Positions 55,341-63,769 of a stretch of 64,000 bases of DNA are shown piece by piece (position 1 is the first letter of the stretch; the number at the start of each line of letters is the position of its first letter). The DNA is from Candidatus Solirubrobacter pratensis (GTDB taxonomy: Bacteria > Actinomycetota > Thermoleophilia > Solirubrobacterales > Solirubrobacteraceae): the NCBI RefSeq assembly GCF_000425945.1, contig NZ_KE384481.1:511704-575703 (forward strand). The letters run 5' to 3'. Below the pieces are notes generated by a model, which saw nothing but the letters and a program-made list of their open reading frames with translations, was not told where the DNA came from and made no database searches. The position numbers were made by a program, and so were the translations under genes.

Positions 55341-55708
55341 ACGGTCTCCGGGGTGGGGGTCAATGCGGCGAGGAGGCGCTGATGCTTCTCCTTCTCGAAG
55401 CTCAGCCAGTCGCCCGCCGCGATGCCGGCTGGGAGCTGTGCCTCGGCATCCAGCCAGGCGTCGGTCGCCTGGCGCAGGCCCGGCTCGCGGTTCAGCCGCA
55501 GCGCGAACGCGAGGTCGGAGAGCCCGATCTCGTGCTCGTCCAGCAGTTCGCGCAGCGTGCGCAGGCGCTGGAGCTCGGCGGGACCGTAGAGGCGATAGCC
55601 GGACGCGGAGCGCGCCGGCTCGACGAGCCCGACGCGCTCGACGTAGCGCAGCATCCGCGGGCTCCAGCCCGTGGTCTCCGCCGCCTCCTGGATCGTCAGC
55701 GCGTCCAT
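55337..55708 (-). CDS. MerR-family transcriptional regulator
   Basis: 123 residues. Winged helix TIQEAAETTGWSPRMLRYVE, RVGLVEPARSASGYRLYGPA and a dimerisation helix with LRELLDEHEIGLSDLAFALR; the C-terminal effector region is short and has no clustered metal cysteines. It leads the ahcY operon with translational coupling, so it probably senses a metabolite of the methylation cycle or the NAD/adenosine state. A perfect dyad lies in its own promoter. Confidence 0.9.
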
Positions 55709-55732
55709 CTGGACGCCAGTGTAGCGCTACCC

Positions 55733-55748
55733 TGACACAACTGTGTCA
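55733..55748 (-). promoter_or_regulatory. Palindromic operator overlapping the -35 box of merR-ahcY
   Basis: TGACACA-AC-TGTGTCA is a perfect 16-bp dyad. On the minus strand it begins TTGACACAG, so it covers a -35 TTGACA; CTACAC 19 bp or TACACT 20 bp further gives a -10. Long 19-20 bp spacing is typical of MerR-controlled promoters. It lies 25 bp upstream of the merR ATG and 55 bp from divergent ltrA. Confidence 0.6.
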
Positions 55749-55802
55749 AGGTTGGCGGCGCTGTCTCGCCGAGACGAGCTCTGATCCGGTCATGATGGGC
55801 AG

Positions 55803-56960
55803 ATGACCGCCGTCGCCGAGCCCGAGCATCACGTCGAGTCCGAGCAGAGGGTCACGCCGCTCGAGCTGTTCTTCGACCTGGTGTTCGTGTTCGCGATCAC
55901 GCAGGTCACGACGATGCTCGCCGCCGACCCGACGTGGGCCGGGCTCGCGCGTGGGATGCTCGTCTTCTCCGCCCTCTGGTGGGCATGGGCGGCGTTCTCG
56001 TGGCTGACGAACTCGGTCGACGCCGAGGAGGGCCCGACGCGTGCGGCGATGATCGCGGCGATGGCGGCGGCGCTGGTCGCGTCGCTGGCGGTGCCGGGCG
56101 CGTTCGGGGACGAGGCGCTCGTGTTCGCGCTCGCCTACACCGCGTTGCGGCTGCTGCACATCGTCGTCTACGTGCTCGCGGCGCCGTCGGCCGACGTGCG
56201 CGGCGCGATCGCGCGGATGGCGCCCGGGTTCGTCATCTTCTGCGGGCTGCTGCTCCTGGCTTCGGCGTTCGACGGCTGGGTCCAGGGCGCGATCTGGTGC
56301 CTGGCGCTGCTGGTGCACATCCTCGGGCTGGTCGTGGTCGGCGTGCGCGGGTGGCAGGTCTCGCCGGCCCACTTCGCCGAGCGCCACGGGCTGATCGTGA
56401 TCATCGCGCTCGGCGAGTCGATCGTGTCGATCGGCGTCGGCGCGGCGGGGCTGGAGGTCGACGGCGGCGTGATCGCCGCCGCGGCGCTCGGGATCCTCGC
56501 GACCTCGGCGCTGTGGTGGGCGTACTTCGACGTCGTCGCCCCGGTGGCGCAGCGGCGGCTGGAGCAGGCGCGCGGCGATGCGCGGACGCGCATGGCGCGC
56601 GACTCCTACACGTTCCTGCACCTGCCGATGCTCGCGGGGATCGTCCTGCTCGCGCTCGGCATCAAGAAGACGGTCTCGCACTACGACGAGGAGCTGAAGC
56701 TCGTCCCGGCGGTCGCGCTGTGCGGCGGCGTGGCGCTGTACCTGCTCGCACTCGTCGCGTTCAGGCTGCGCAACGTCCACACGTGGAACACGCAGCGCAC
56801 GGTCGCCGGAGTCGTGTGCCTGGCGCTGATCCCCGCGGCGACCGCGGTGCCGGCGCTCGCCGCGCTGGCGCTGGTGACCGCGCTGCTCTGCGCGCTGATC
56901 GCCTACGAGGCGATCCACTTCGCCGAGGCCAGGGCGCGCGTCCGCCACGCCGGGCGGTAG
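55803..56960 (+). CDS. Low-temperature-requirement A (LtrA) family membrane protein
   Basis: 385 residues. Family signature RVTPLELFFDLVFVFAITQV near the N-terminus, then about ten further membrane helices including LLHIVVYVLAAPSADVRGAI, FAERHGLIVIIALGESIVSI and ILATSALWWAYFDVVAPVAQ. LtrA was found in Listeria as needed for growth in the cold; its activity is unknown. It is followed closely by the ThDP enzyme (11-bp gap). Confidence 0.92.
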   Translation: MTAVAEPEHHVESEQRVTPLELFFDLVFVFAITQVTTMLAADPTWAGLARGMLVFSALWWAWAAFSWLTNSVDAEEGPTRAAMIAAMAAALVASLAVPGAFGDEALVFALAYTALRLLHIVVYVLAAPSADVRGAIARMAPGFVIFCGLLLLASAFDGWVQGAIWCLALLVHILGLVVVGVRGWQVSPAHFAERHGLIVIIALGESIVSIGVGAAGLEVDGGVIAAAALGILATSALWWAYFDVVAPVAQRRLEQARGDARTRMARDSYTFLHLPMLAGIVLLALGIKKTVSHYDEELKLVPAVALCGGVALYLLALVAFRLRNVHTWNTQRTVAGVVCLALIPAATAVPALAALALVTALLCALIAYEAIHFAEARARVRHAGR

Positions 56961-56971
56961 GTTGCGGCCGC

Positions 56972-58648
56972 ATGTCGCCGGGAGCCGCAGTCATGGTCGA
57001 GGAGCTGGAACGGGCGGGGGTCGAGGTCGCCTTCGGGCTCCCCGGCGTGCACAACCTCGCGTTGTGGGAGGCGCTGCGCTCGTCCTCCATCCGGCTCGTG
57101 GGCGTGCGCCACGAGCAGACGGCGGCGTACGCGGCGGACGGGTATGCGCGGGCGACAGGCCGCCTCGGCGTGGCGCTCACGACGACAGGTCCGGGCGCGG
57201 CGAACACGCTGGCGGGGGTCGGCGAGGCGTGGGCGTCGCGGTCGCCGATCCTCGTGATCGCGACCGACATTCCCTCCGGGCTGCGGCGGGAGGGCGCCTA
57301 CCGCGGCATCCTGCACGAGACCGCGGGCCAGGCGGACATGTTCGCGCCGGTCGTGAAGGCGACGCACGTGGCGCACACGGCCGGCGCGGTGGCGGGGGCC
57401 GCGGCGGCCGCGATCCGCGACGCGCTCGCCGCCCCCACGCGGCCCGTGTACCTCGAGATCTCGACCGATCTGCTCGCCGCGGACGTCCCGGACGGCCGTC
57501 ACGACGCCGGGGCCGGCGTCGCGCACGCGCCGGTGGCCGCGGGCGCCGCGCTCGCGGCCTCGACGTCGTCGCCGGCCGCCGGGCCGGCGATCGCGCTCGC
57601 CCCGCTCGACGGCGCGCTCGAGCAGGCGGTCGCGCGGATCGACGCTGCGGCGCGGCCGCTGATCTGGGCCGGCGGCGGCGCCCGCGACGCGGGCGATGAG
57701 GTCGCGCGGCTGGCCGGCAAGCTCGGCGCGCCGGTCCTCACCACCTACGGCGCCGCCGGGATCCTCTCCGGGCACCGCTGCCTCGTCGGGCTTCCGCCGC
57801 ACGCCGAGCCTGCCGGGCGCCTGTGGGACGAGGCCGACCTCGTGCTCGCGATCGGGTCCGACCTCGACGGCGTGCAGACGCAGAACTTCGCCCAGCCGCA
57901 GCCGCCGGCGCTGATCGCGGTGTCGCTGGAGCCGGTCGGCAACTACCGCGTCGACGTCGCGCTGACCGGTGAAGCAGCGGCGGTCACCGCCGCGCTCGCC
58001 GACCGGGTGACGGCCCGCGACGCGGACCCCCGCGAGCGCATCGCCGCCGTCCGCGCCGAGGCGTGCGGCGCGCTCGACGCCACGGCGCTGCGCTTCCTCG
58101 ACGCGATCCGGTTCGCGCTGCCGGGCGACGCCGTGCTCGTCGCCGACATGTGCATCCCCGGCTACTGGCTGGCCGGCTTCTACACCCCGGCCGTCCCGCG
58201 GCGCCTGCAGGTCCCGCTCGGCTGGGGGACGCTGGGCTACGCGTTCCCCGCCTCGCTCGGCCCGGCGCTCGCCGGCGGCGGCCCCGTCGTGTCGGTCTCC
58301 GGCGACGGCGGCTTCCTGTACGCCTGCGGCGAGCTCGCCACGGTCGCGCAGGAGCGCATCCCGCTCACCGCGGTCGTGGTCGACGACGGCGGCTACGGGA
58401 TGCTCCGCTACGACCAGGCCAAGGCCGGCGGGACGAGCTACGGCGTGGACCTGCTCACGCCCGACTTCGCGGCCCTCGCGGCGTCCTTCGGGATCCGCGC
58501 CGAGACCGTCGAGGGGCTCGACGACGAGTTCGGCGAGGCGCTCGCCCGGCACGTGGCCGATCCCGAGCCCAGCCTGCTGGTCGCCAAGACGCCGGTGCCC
58601 CTGGTTCCGCCGCCGAACACCTCGCCTAATTGGTACCGGCGCACGTAA
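56972..58648 (+). CDS. Thiamine-diphosphate enzyme, acetolactate-synthase-like
   Basis: 558 residues from ATG 56972. N-terminal Pyr domain (VEVAFGLPGVHNLALWEALR, VGVRHEQTAAYAADGYARAT with the cofactor-activating Glu), central DHS-like domain, and C-terminal PP domain with GWGTLGYAFPASLGPAL and the metal-binding VSVSGDGGFLYACGELATVA ... DDGGYGML. It is a carboligase or decarboxylase acting on a 2-oxoacid. No regulatory subunit or ilv genes are adjacent, so it is not clearly IlvB; oxalyl-CoA, benzoylformate or 5-guanidino-type decarboxylases are alternatives. Confidence 0.85.
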   Translation: MSPGAAVMVEELERAGVEVAFGLPGVHNLALWEALRSSSIRLVGVRHEQTAAYAADGYARATGRLGVALTTTGPGAANTLAGVGEAWASRSPILVIATDIPSGLRREGAYRGILHETAGQADMFAPVVKATHVAHTAGAVAGAAAAAIRDALAAPTRPVYLEISTDLLAADVPDGRHDAGAGVAHAPVAAGAALAASTSSPAAGPAIALAPLDGALEQAVARIDAAARPLIWAGGGARDAGDEVARLAGKLGAPVLTTYGAAGILSGHRCLVGLPPHAEPAGRLWDEADLVLAIGSDLDGVQTQNFAQPQPPALIAVSLEPVGNYRVDVALTGEAAAVTAALADRVTARDADPRERIAAVRAEACGALDATALRFLDAIRFALPGDAVLVADMCIPGYWLAGFYTPAVPRRLQVPLGWGTLGYAFPASLGPALAGGGPVVSVSGDGGFLYACGELATVAQERIPLTAVVVDDGGYGMLRYDQAKAGGTSYGVDLLTPDFAALAASFGIRAETVEGLDDEFGEALARHVADPEPSLLVAKTPVPLVPPPNTSPNWYRRT

Positions 58649-58654
58649 CGTCGC

Positions 58655-58730
58655 ACGGAGGTCAGCGGTGCCCGGCAACCGGCCACGCCCGACCCGGCAA
58701 CACCGGCAACGATGACCGGAGGGCGAAACC
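58655..58730 (+). other. Structured spacer with three CGGCAAC repeats
   Basis: GGTCA (58660-58664) pairs with TGACC (58713-58717) and CGGTG (58666-58670) with CACCG (58701-58705). Three CGGCAAC copies lie inside. The core GGTCA...CCCGGCAACC...GATGACC recalls SAM-I/SAM-IV riboswitch segments, but the P2/P4 elements are not visible and no gene follows on this strand. More likely a terminator between convergent genes, or a relic. Confidence 0.35.
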
Positions 58731-60296
58731 CTAAATCCTGAAGTCTGGACTCCCCGGGAGCTCCACTACGTCCATCTGGGCCTTCTGGAGCTTCCCCGCG
58801 TAGTCCCAGTTCATCGACTGCCAGCGGGTGAACTGGTCGAGCACCCAGATGCCCGACTGGCGCGAGCCGTTGCCGGACTTCCCGTTGCCGCCGAAGGGCA
58901 GGTGCGCCTCGGCGCCCGAGGTCGAGTTGTTGACCGAGACCATGCCGGCGCTGATGCGCTCGCGGAAGCGGAACGCGTGCTCGCCGGAGCGCGTGTAGAT
59001 CGCCGACGACAGCCCGTACCCGTGCCCGTTGGCCAGCTCCATCGCCTCGTCGAAGCTGCTGAACCGCGCGACGCCGACGATCGGGCCGAAGGTCTCGGTC
59101 GAGTAGAGGGCGTCCCCGGCCGTCACGCCGACGACCAGCGACGGGTGGTAGAAGAGCCCCGCCTCGGGGTCGCCGACGAAGCCCTCGCGCGGGTTTGCGG
59201 CGTCGATCCGCCCGCGCGCGGTCGAGCCGTGGACGGTGTGGTGGTCCTCGATCAGGTCCAGCCAGTCCTCGAAGCGCTCCGCGAAGCGCTCGTGGATCAT
59301 CGGGCCGTAGAGGACGTCCCGGGTCGGGTCGCCGACGGCCGACGCGCGCAGCCGCTCGTCGAGCCGGCGGACGAACTCGTCATGGACGGACTCGTGGACG
59401 ATCGCGGTGCCGAGCGACGTGCAGCGCTGGCCGGCGGTGCCGAAGCCGCCGAACAGCGCGCCCTCGACGGCGAGCGCGACGTCGGCGTCGTCCATCACGA
59501 CCATCGGGTTCTTGCCGCCGAGCTCCAGGCACGGCGACTGCAGGTGGCGCCCGCACAGCTCGCCGACCTTCGATCCGACGGCGCTCGACCCGGTGAATCC
59601 GACCTTGTCGACGAGCCCTTCCTCGAGCGCCTGCGAGAGGCCCTTGAACGTCTCCTCGCCGCTCGCCTGCACCAGGTTCAGCACGCCCGCGGGGACGCCG
59701 CCAGCGTGGAAGAGCTTGACCATCGCGTCGCCGAGCGCGGCCGCGTACTCGGCCGGCTTCCAGACGACGGCGTTGCCGCACAGGATCGCCGGGACGAGGT
59801 ACCACGCGGGGACGGCCACGGGGAAGTTGCCCGCGGTGATGATCGCCGCCACGCCGACCGGCATGCGGAAGGTGAACAGCTGCTTCTCGGGCATCTCCGA
59901 CGGGACCGTCTGGCCGTACAGCCGCCGCCCCTCGCCGAGGAAGAAGTCGCACGTGTCGACGATCTCCTGCACCTCGCCGAGCGACTCGGCGTACGGCTTG
60001 CCGACCTCCTGCGTCACCAGCCGGGCGAGCGCCTCCTTGTTGGCCTCCACGAGCCGCCCGACCTGCGCGATCACGCGGCCGCGCGCCGGCGCCGGGACCT
60101 TCGCCCACTCGCGCTGCGCGGCCCGCGCGGCGCGCGCGGCGCCGGCGAACGTCGCCGCGTCGCCGAGCGCGATCTCCGCCACCACCTCCGCGGTCCGTGC
60201 CGGGTTCGTCGAGGTCAGGACGCCGCCCGGAGCGTCGCGCCGGACGTCGCCGCCGATGATCGAGCCCAGCATGGTGTCGGTGACGGTGGAGGACAT
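58731..60296 (-). CDS. Aldehyde dehydrogenase, ALDH7-like (aminoadipate-semialdehyde type)
   Basis: 521 residues from ATG 60296 (MSSTVTDTMLG); two more ATGs lie within 9 bp upstream. NAD-binding and catalytic motifs: AGNFPVAVPAWYLVPAILCG, LVDKVGFTGSSAVGSKVGEL, LELGGKNPMVVMDDADVALA (Glu), GFGTAGQRCTSLGTAIVHES (Cys) and STETFGPIVGVARFSSFDEA. The GTAGQRCT and VLYGPMIHE pattern is like ALDH7 (antiquitin), which oxidises aminoadipate semialdehyde in lysine breakdown. A semialdehyde substrate is likely; the exact one is inference. Confidence 0.88.
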   Translation of the reverse strand: MSSTVTDTMLGSIIGGDVRRDAPGGVLTSTNPARTAEVVAEIALGDAATFAGAARAARAAQREWAKVPAPARGRVIAQVGRLVEANKEALARLVTQEVGKPYAESLGEVQEIVDTCDFFLGEGRRLYGQTVPSEMPEKQLFTFRMPVGVAAIITAGNFPVAVPAWYLVPAILCGNAVVWKPAEYAAALGDAMVKLFHAGGVPAGVLNLVQASGEETFKGLSQALEEGLVDKVGFTGSSAVGSKVGELCGRHLQSPCLELGGKNPMVVMDDADVALAVEGALFGGFGTAGQRCTSLGTAIVHESVHDEFVRRLDERLRASAVGDPTRDVLYGPMIHERFAERFEDWLDLIEDHHTVHGSTARGRIDAANPREGFVGDPEAGLFYHPSLVVGVTAGDALYSTETFGPIVGVARFSSFDEAMELANGHGYGLSSAIYTRSGEHAFRFRERISAGMVSVNNSTSGAEAHLPFGGNGKSGNGSRQSGIWVLDQFTRWQSMNWDYAGKLQKAQMDVVELPGSPDFRI

Positions 60297-60306
60297 GCGC
60301 ATCACG

Positions 60307-60473
60307 CTACCGGGCCACGGCGCCGCCCGTCCGGGCCGGCTCCGCCGTCTCGTCGGCCGAACCGTCGTCGACGACGATCACCTCCGCGAGGTCGGGGTCT
60401 CCGAGCAGGCCGTCCAGGCAGGGGCCGATGCGCGGGGCTTCGTCGCGCGCCCGCGTCCGAGCAGTGATCGCCT
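60307..60473 (-). pseudogene. Fragment of a family 2 glycosyltransferase
   Basis: In one minus frame the 170-bp spacer reads ARDEAPRIGPCLDGLLGDPD, then LAEVIVVDDGSADETAE, the classical start of a GT2 enzyme (nucleotide-sugar-binding VVDDGSxDxT). It stops at TAG 60307 after about 55 residues, with no catalytic C-terminus. Neighbouring genes on both sides are intact, so this is a leftover fragment. Confidence 0.6.
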
Positions 60474-61871
60474 TCAGAACGCCCGATGCGTCCAGCGACC
60501 GCGGGCGACGGTGCCGATGACCCGGGCGCCCTCGAGATCCGTACGCGGATCCCGGTCGAGGACGACGAGGTCCGCGGCGCACCCGGGCGCGAGACGGCCG
60601 TGGGTGGCCTCGCGCCCCTCGAGCCAGGCGGGCACCTCGGTCCAGGCACGCAGCGCGGTGTCGAGGTCGAGCGCTTCGTCCGGGCGCCAGTCGCGCAGGA
60701 CGGCGGCGCGGATGCCGTCGAGCGGGTCGAGCGCCTCGACGGGTGCGTCCGAGCCGCCCGCGAGCCGCACGCCGGCGCGGTGCAGCGTCCCGTAGGCGTA
60801 GGAGCGCTCGATGCGGTCGCCCCACAGGCGCTCGGCGACGGCCTGGTCGGTGATCGCCATCGCGGGCTGGATCGAGGCGGTGACGCCGAGCGCGGCGAAG
60901 CGCGGGACGTCGTCGGGGTGCACGCACTGGGCATGCTCGATGCGTGGGCGCAGGCCGGCCCACGCGTCGCGCGTCGCCTCGAAGGCGTCCAGCGCGTCGC
61001 GCGCCGCCTGGTCGCCGATCGCGTGCACCGCCGTCGGCAGTCCGCGCGCCGCCGCGGCCCGGACGATCTCCTCGAACGCCTCGCGCGACGTCACCTCGAC
61101 GCCGCCCCCGCCGATCATCCTCGCGGTGCGGGAGCCGAGCGTGCCGTCCATGAACGCCTTGACGTAGCCGGCGCCCGGCTCGTCCATCCGGTTGGCCGGG
61201 GTCGAGTGCCAGATCCGCAGCGGGAGCTCGCCGTCGGACGCCCGCAGCTCGCGCACCACGGCGATGCAGTCGAGCCACCCGTCCTTGTCGTGGATGGCCG
61301 TCACGCCGCGGCGCGAGAGCTCGGGAAGCGCCGCGCGCACCGCGTCGAGCTGCTCGGCACGGCTCGGAAGCGCGTAGCGGTCGCGGAACGCCCACGCGGC
61401 CTCCTCGCGCAGCATTCCGACCGGGCGCCCGTCCGCGTCGCGCTCCACGACGCCGCCGGGGACCTCCAGCGTCCGGTCCGCCAGCGCCAGCGCGGCGGAG
61501 TTGACCCACAGCGAGTGGAAGTCGTGCGCGAGCAGCGTGACCGGCACATCGCCGGAGACGGCGTCGAGCGTCTCCCGCGTCAGCGTGCTGTCGTCGTCGA
61601 CGGCCCATCCGAAGCCGCGGACGAAGCCGCCCGCGGCTGCCTCGCGCACCAGCTCCAGCACGCGTTCCGGCGACGCGCCGCCGAGCTGGAGCTCGTGCAG
61701 CGACGACGACCAGGTCAACAGGTGCACGTGCGAGTCGGTGAACCCGGGCAGGATCACGGCGCCGTCCGGCAGCCGCTCGCCGCCCTCGCCGTCGAGCGCG
61801 GCGATCGCGCCGTCGCGGATGGTGACGCCGCTCGCGGCGGGAGCGCCCAGCAGGGTCCCACGCAGGATCAT
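60474..61871 (-). CDS. YtcJ-type amidohydrolase
   Basis: 465 residues. Amidohydrolase family 3: metal-binding ILPGFTDSHVHLLTW (HxH), the catalytic-lysine region VTAIHDKDGWLDCI, LPTAVHAIGDQAARDALDAF (His), RIEHAQCVHPDDVPRFAALG (His) and RLAGGSDAPVEALDPLDGIR (Asp). These enzymes hydrolyse N-acyl or exocyclic amides; substrate is usually unknown. ATG 61871 overlaps the stop of a 35-codon ORF. Confidence 0.92.
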   Translation of the reverse strand: MILRGTLLGAPAASGVTIRDGAIAALDGEGGERLPDGAVILPGFTDSHVHLLTWSSSLHELQLGGASPERVLELVREAAAGGFVRGFGWAVDDDSTLTRETLDAVSGDVPVTLLAHDFHSLWVNSAALALADRTLEVPGGVVERDADGRPVGMLREEAAWAFRDRYALPSRAEQLDAVRAALPELSRRGVTAIHDKDGWLDCIAVVRELRASDGELPLRIWHSTPANRMDEPGAGYVKAFMDGTLGSRTARMIGGGGVEVTSREAFEEIVRAAAARGLPTAVHAIGDQAARDALDAFEATRDAWAGLRPRIEHAQCVHPDDVPRFAALGVTASIQPAMAITDQAVAERLWGDRIERSYAYGTLHRAGVRLAGGSDAPVEALDPLDGIRAAVLRDWRPDEALDLDTALRAWTEVPAWLEGREATHGRLAPGCAADLVVLDRDPRTDLEGARVIGTVARGRWTHRAF

Positions 61872-61975
61872 CGCGTCATCCTGCCAGCCCGGCCGCCTTC
61901 GGCGGCGCCTGCCACGAGTCGAGCACCCGGGACGGCCGCGGCGAGCAGGAGGGCGGCGGCGAGGATCAACGTCAT
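61868..61975 (-). CDS. Possible 35-residue hydrophobic peptide coupled to the amidohydrolase
   Basis: ATG 61975 begins MTLILAAALLLAAAVPGARL and ends GGRAGRMTR; its TGA overlaps the amidohydrolase ATG (ATGA). It resembles a single transmembrane or signal-like peptide. No good ribosome binding site is visible, and hydrophobic Ala/Leu runs arise easily in GC-rich DNA, so it may be spurious. Confidence 0.3.
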   Translation of the reverse strand: MTLILAAALLLAAAVPGARLVAGAAEGGRAGRMTR

Positions 61976-62004
61976 GGCGCCCGCGTCGCGCGGCGCGAGC
62001 ACAC

Positions 62005-62670
62005 CTAGGTCGACGTCGCGCTCCACCCCGGCAGCAGCCGCTCGACCGCGCCGGGCAGCTCCGCCGGCGCCTCGGCGAACGCGTCCGCCGCCGCGAGCTC
62101 GTCCGCGTCGCCGATCCCCCACGCCACGGCGATCACCGGGATGCCGTTGGCGCGCGCGCCCTCGATGTCGTGCGAGCGGTCGCCGACCATCACCGCGGGC
62201 GGCCCGCCGACGCGCCCCAGCGCGTCGCGGACCGTCTGCGCCTTCGGCTCCATCTGCGAATCCAGCTCCGGGCCGGCGATCCACGCGAAGTGCCGGCTGA
62301 GCCCGAGCACGTCGAGCAGCGGGACGGCGAACGCGCGCGGCTTGGACGTCGCGACGGCCAGCCTGTGCCGGGCGCCGAGCGCCTCCAGCACCGGCTCGAT
62401 GCCCTCGACCATCAGGCTGTCGCGCAGCGAGGCGACGGCGTAGCGCTCCCGATAGGCGGTCACCAGCGCGGCGACCTCGGGCGACCCGACGGGCTCGCCG
62501 GTCAGGTCCGAGAACGCCTCGAACAGCGGCGGGCCGATGTAGCGGTGCAGCAGCGCCTCGTCGCGCTCAGGATGGCCGCGCGAGACCAGCGCGTGGTTCA
62601 TGCTCGCGCCGATCGCGGCGCGGGAGTCGACGAGCACACCGTCGAGATCGAACAGGACGGCGCCCGTCAT
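62005..62670 (-). CDS. HAD-superfamily hydrolase (phosphoglycolate-phosphatase-like)
   Basis: 221 residues from ATG 62670; an ATG at 62688 adds six. HAD motifs: I VLFDLDGVLVDSRAAIG (nucleophile Asp), II LAVATSKPRAF (Thr/Ser), III MEPKAQTVRDAL (Lys) and IV VMVGDRSHDIEGARANGIPV (Asp pair). The helical cap has the Gph/PpaX layout with YIGPPLFEAF. It dephosphorylates a small metabolite; phosphoglycolate is the family's common substrate. Confidence 0.92.
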   Translation of the reverse strand: MTGAVLFDLDGVLVDSRAAIGASMNHALVSRGHPERDEALLHRYIGPPLFEAFSDLTGEPVGSPEVAALVTAYRERYAVASLRDSLMVEGIEPVLEALGARHRLAVATSKPRAFAVPLLDVLGLSRHFAWIAGPELDSQMEPKAQTVRDALGRVGGPPAVMVGDRSHDIEGARANGIPVIAVAWGIGDADELAAADAFAEAPAELPGAVERLLPGWSATST

Positions 62671-62722
62671 GGGTGAGCATTCCAGCATGCGCTCGGCGGC
62701 GATCAGGTTCGACCGGCCTCGA

Positions 62723-63769
62723 CTAGCGCGACGCGAGCTGGGTCTTCAGCCAGGCGATCGGCTCGATCTCGACCGGGTCGGCGCCGCGCAGGACCGCGAC
62801 GTAGAGCGAGACGAGGTCGCCGAGCATGACCAGCGAGACGAGGCGCTCGAGCCGCGTCTCGCCGCGCGCGCTGACCTGGATCACGACCTCCGCGCCGGCC
62901 TCGGCGATCTCGGCCGTGAGCTCGGTGCGCAGCCGGTTGCGCGGCTGCGCCCCCGGATCATCGAGCAGGACCACGCCGAAGCGCCCGAGCTCGCGCGCCG
63001 CCGCCCAGCCGACGACCTCGTTGTGGCCGGCCTCCGGCAGCGCGAACGAGAACGCCGGCAGCGAGCTGTTCTCGTTGAACTGGCACTTCCAGCGATACGC
63101 CGCCGCGGCGGCGAGCTCGGCGCCGCCGATCACCGGCACGGTGCCGTCCAGCGCCCGCGCGAGCGCCTTGGCCTCGGAGTCCTCCGGGCCGTCCGGTCCC
63201 CACTCCGCCGCAAGCGTCTCGGCGAGGGCCGCCGCCGCCTCGACCTCGCCCTCCAGCCCAGGCGCGGCACCCGCCAGCGCGGCGGCCGCGAGCGCCGAGA
63301 CGAGCGCGTAGCCGACCGCCGCCCGCGGCTGGAAGCCGCCCGGGACCGGGATCACCGGCACGCGGTCGCGCCGCGCGCGCTCGGCGAGCGAGCCGCCGGT
63401 GGTGGCGACGATCCGCGGCGCGCCGCGCTCGGCCGCGTCGTCGTAGCAGGCCAGCGTCTCCTCGGTCTCGCCCGAGTAGCTCGAGCACAGCACGAGCGTC
63501 TGCGGGCCGGCCCAGGCGGGCAGCTCGTAGCCGTCGGCGATCGAGAACGGGCGTGTCAGCCGCGGGCCGAGCGCAGCGGCGGCGAGCCTGCCGCCGACCG
63601 CCGAGCCGCCCATGCCGGCGACGATCACGCCGTCCGGCGCGTCGACCCGCGCCGCGCCGGCGGACTCGACCCGCCACAGCGCGTCGCGCAGGTGCGCGGC
63701 GAGATCGAGGGCCTCTGCCATCTGCGCGGTGCTGTCCACGGCGGCGACGCTGTCGCGGTCCAGGTTCAT
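62723..63769 (-). CDS. Bifunctional phosphoglucose/phosphomannose isomerase
   Basis: 348 residues. SIS-domain isomerase of the archaeal/actinobacterial type: VIVAGMGGSAVGGRLAAAAL, LVLCSSYSGETEETLACYDD (sugar-phosphate loop), FNENSSLPAFSFALPEAGHN (catalytic Glu and His) and a C-terminal VEIEPIAWLKTQL (Lys). It interconverts glucose-6-P, fructose-6-P and mannose-6-P, feeding glycolysis and GDP-mannose. ATG overlaps the stop of the preceding gene (TGATG at 63767-63771). Confidence 0.93.
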   Translation of the reverse strand: MNLDRDSVAAVDSTAQMAEALDLAAHLRDALWRVESAGAARVDAPDGVIVAGMGGSAVGGRLAAAALGPRLTRPFSIADGYELPAWAGPQTLVLCSSYSGETEETLACYDDAAERGAPRIVATTGGSLAERARRDRVPVIPVPGGFQPRAAVGYALVSALAAAALAGAAPGLEGEVEAAAALAETLAAEWGPDGPEDSEAKALARALDGTVPVIGGAELAAAAAYRWKCQFNENSSLPAFSFALPEAGHNEVVGWAAARELGRFGVVLLDDPGAQPRNRLRTELTAEIAEAGAEVVIQVSARGETRLERLVSLVMLGDLVSLYVAVLRGADPVEIEPIAWLKTQLASR

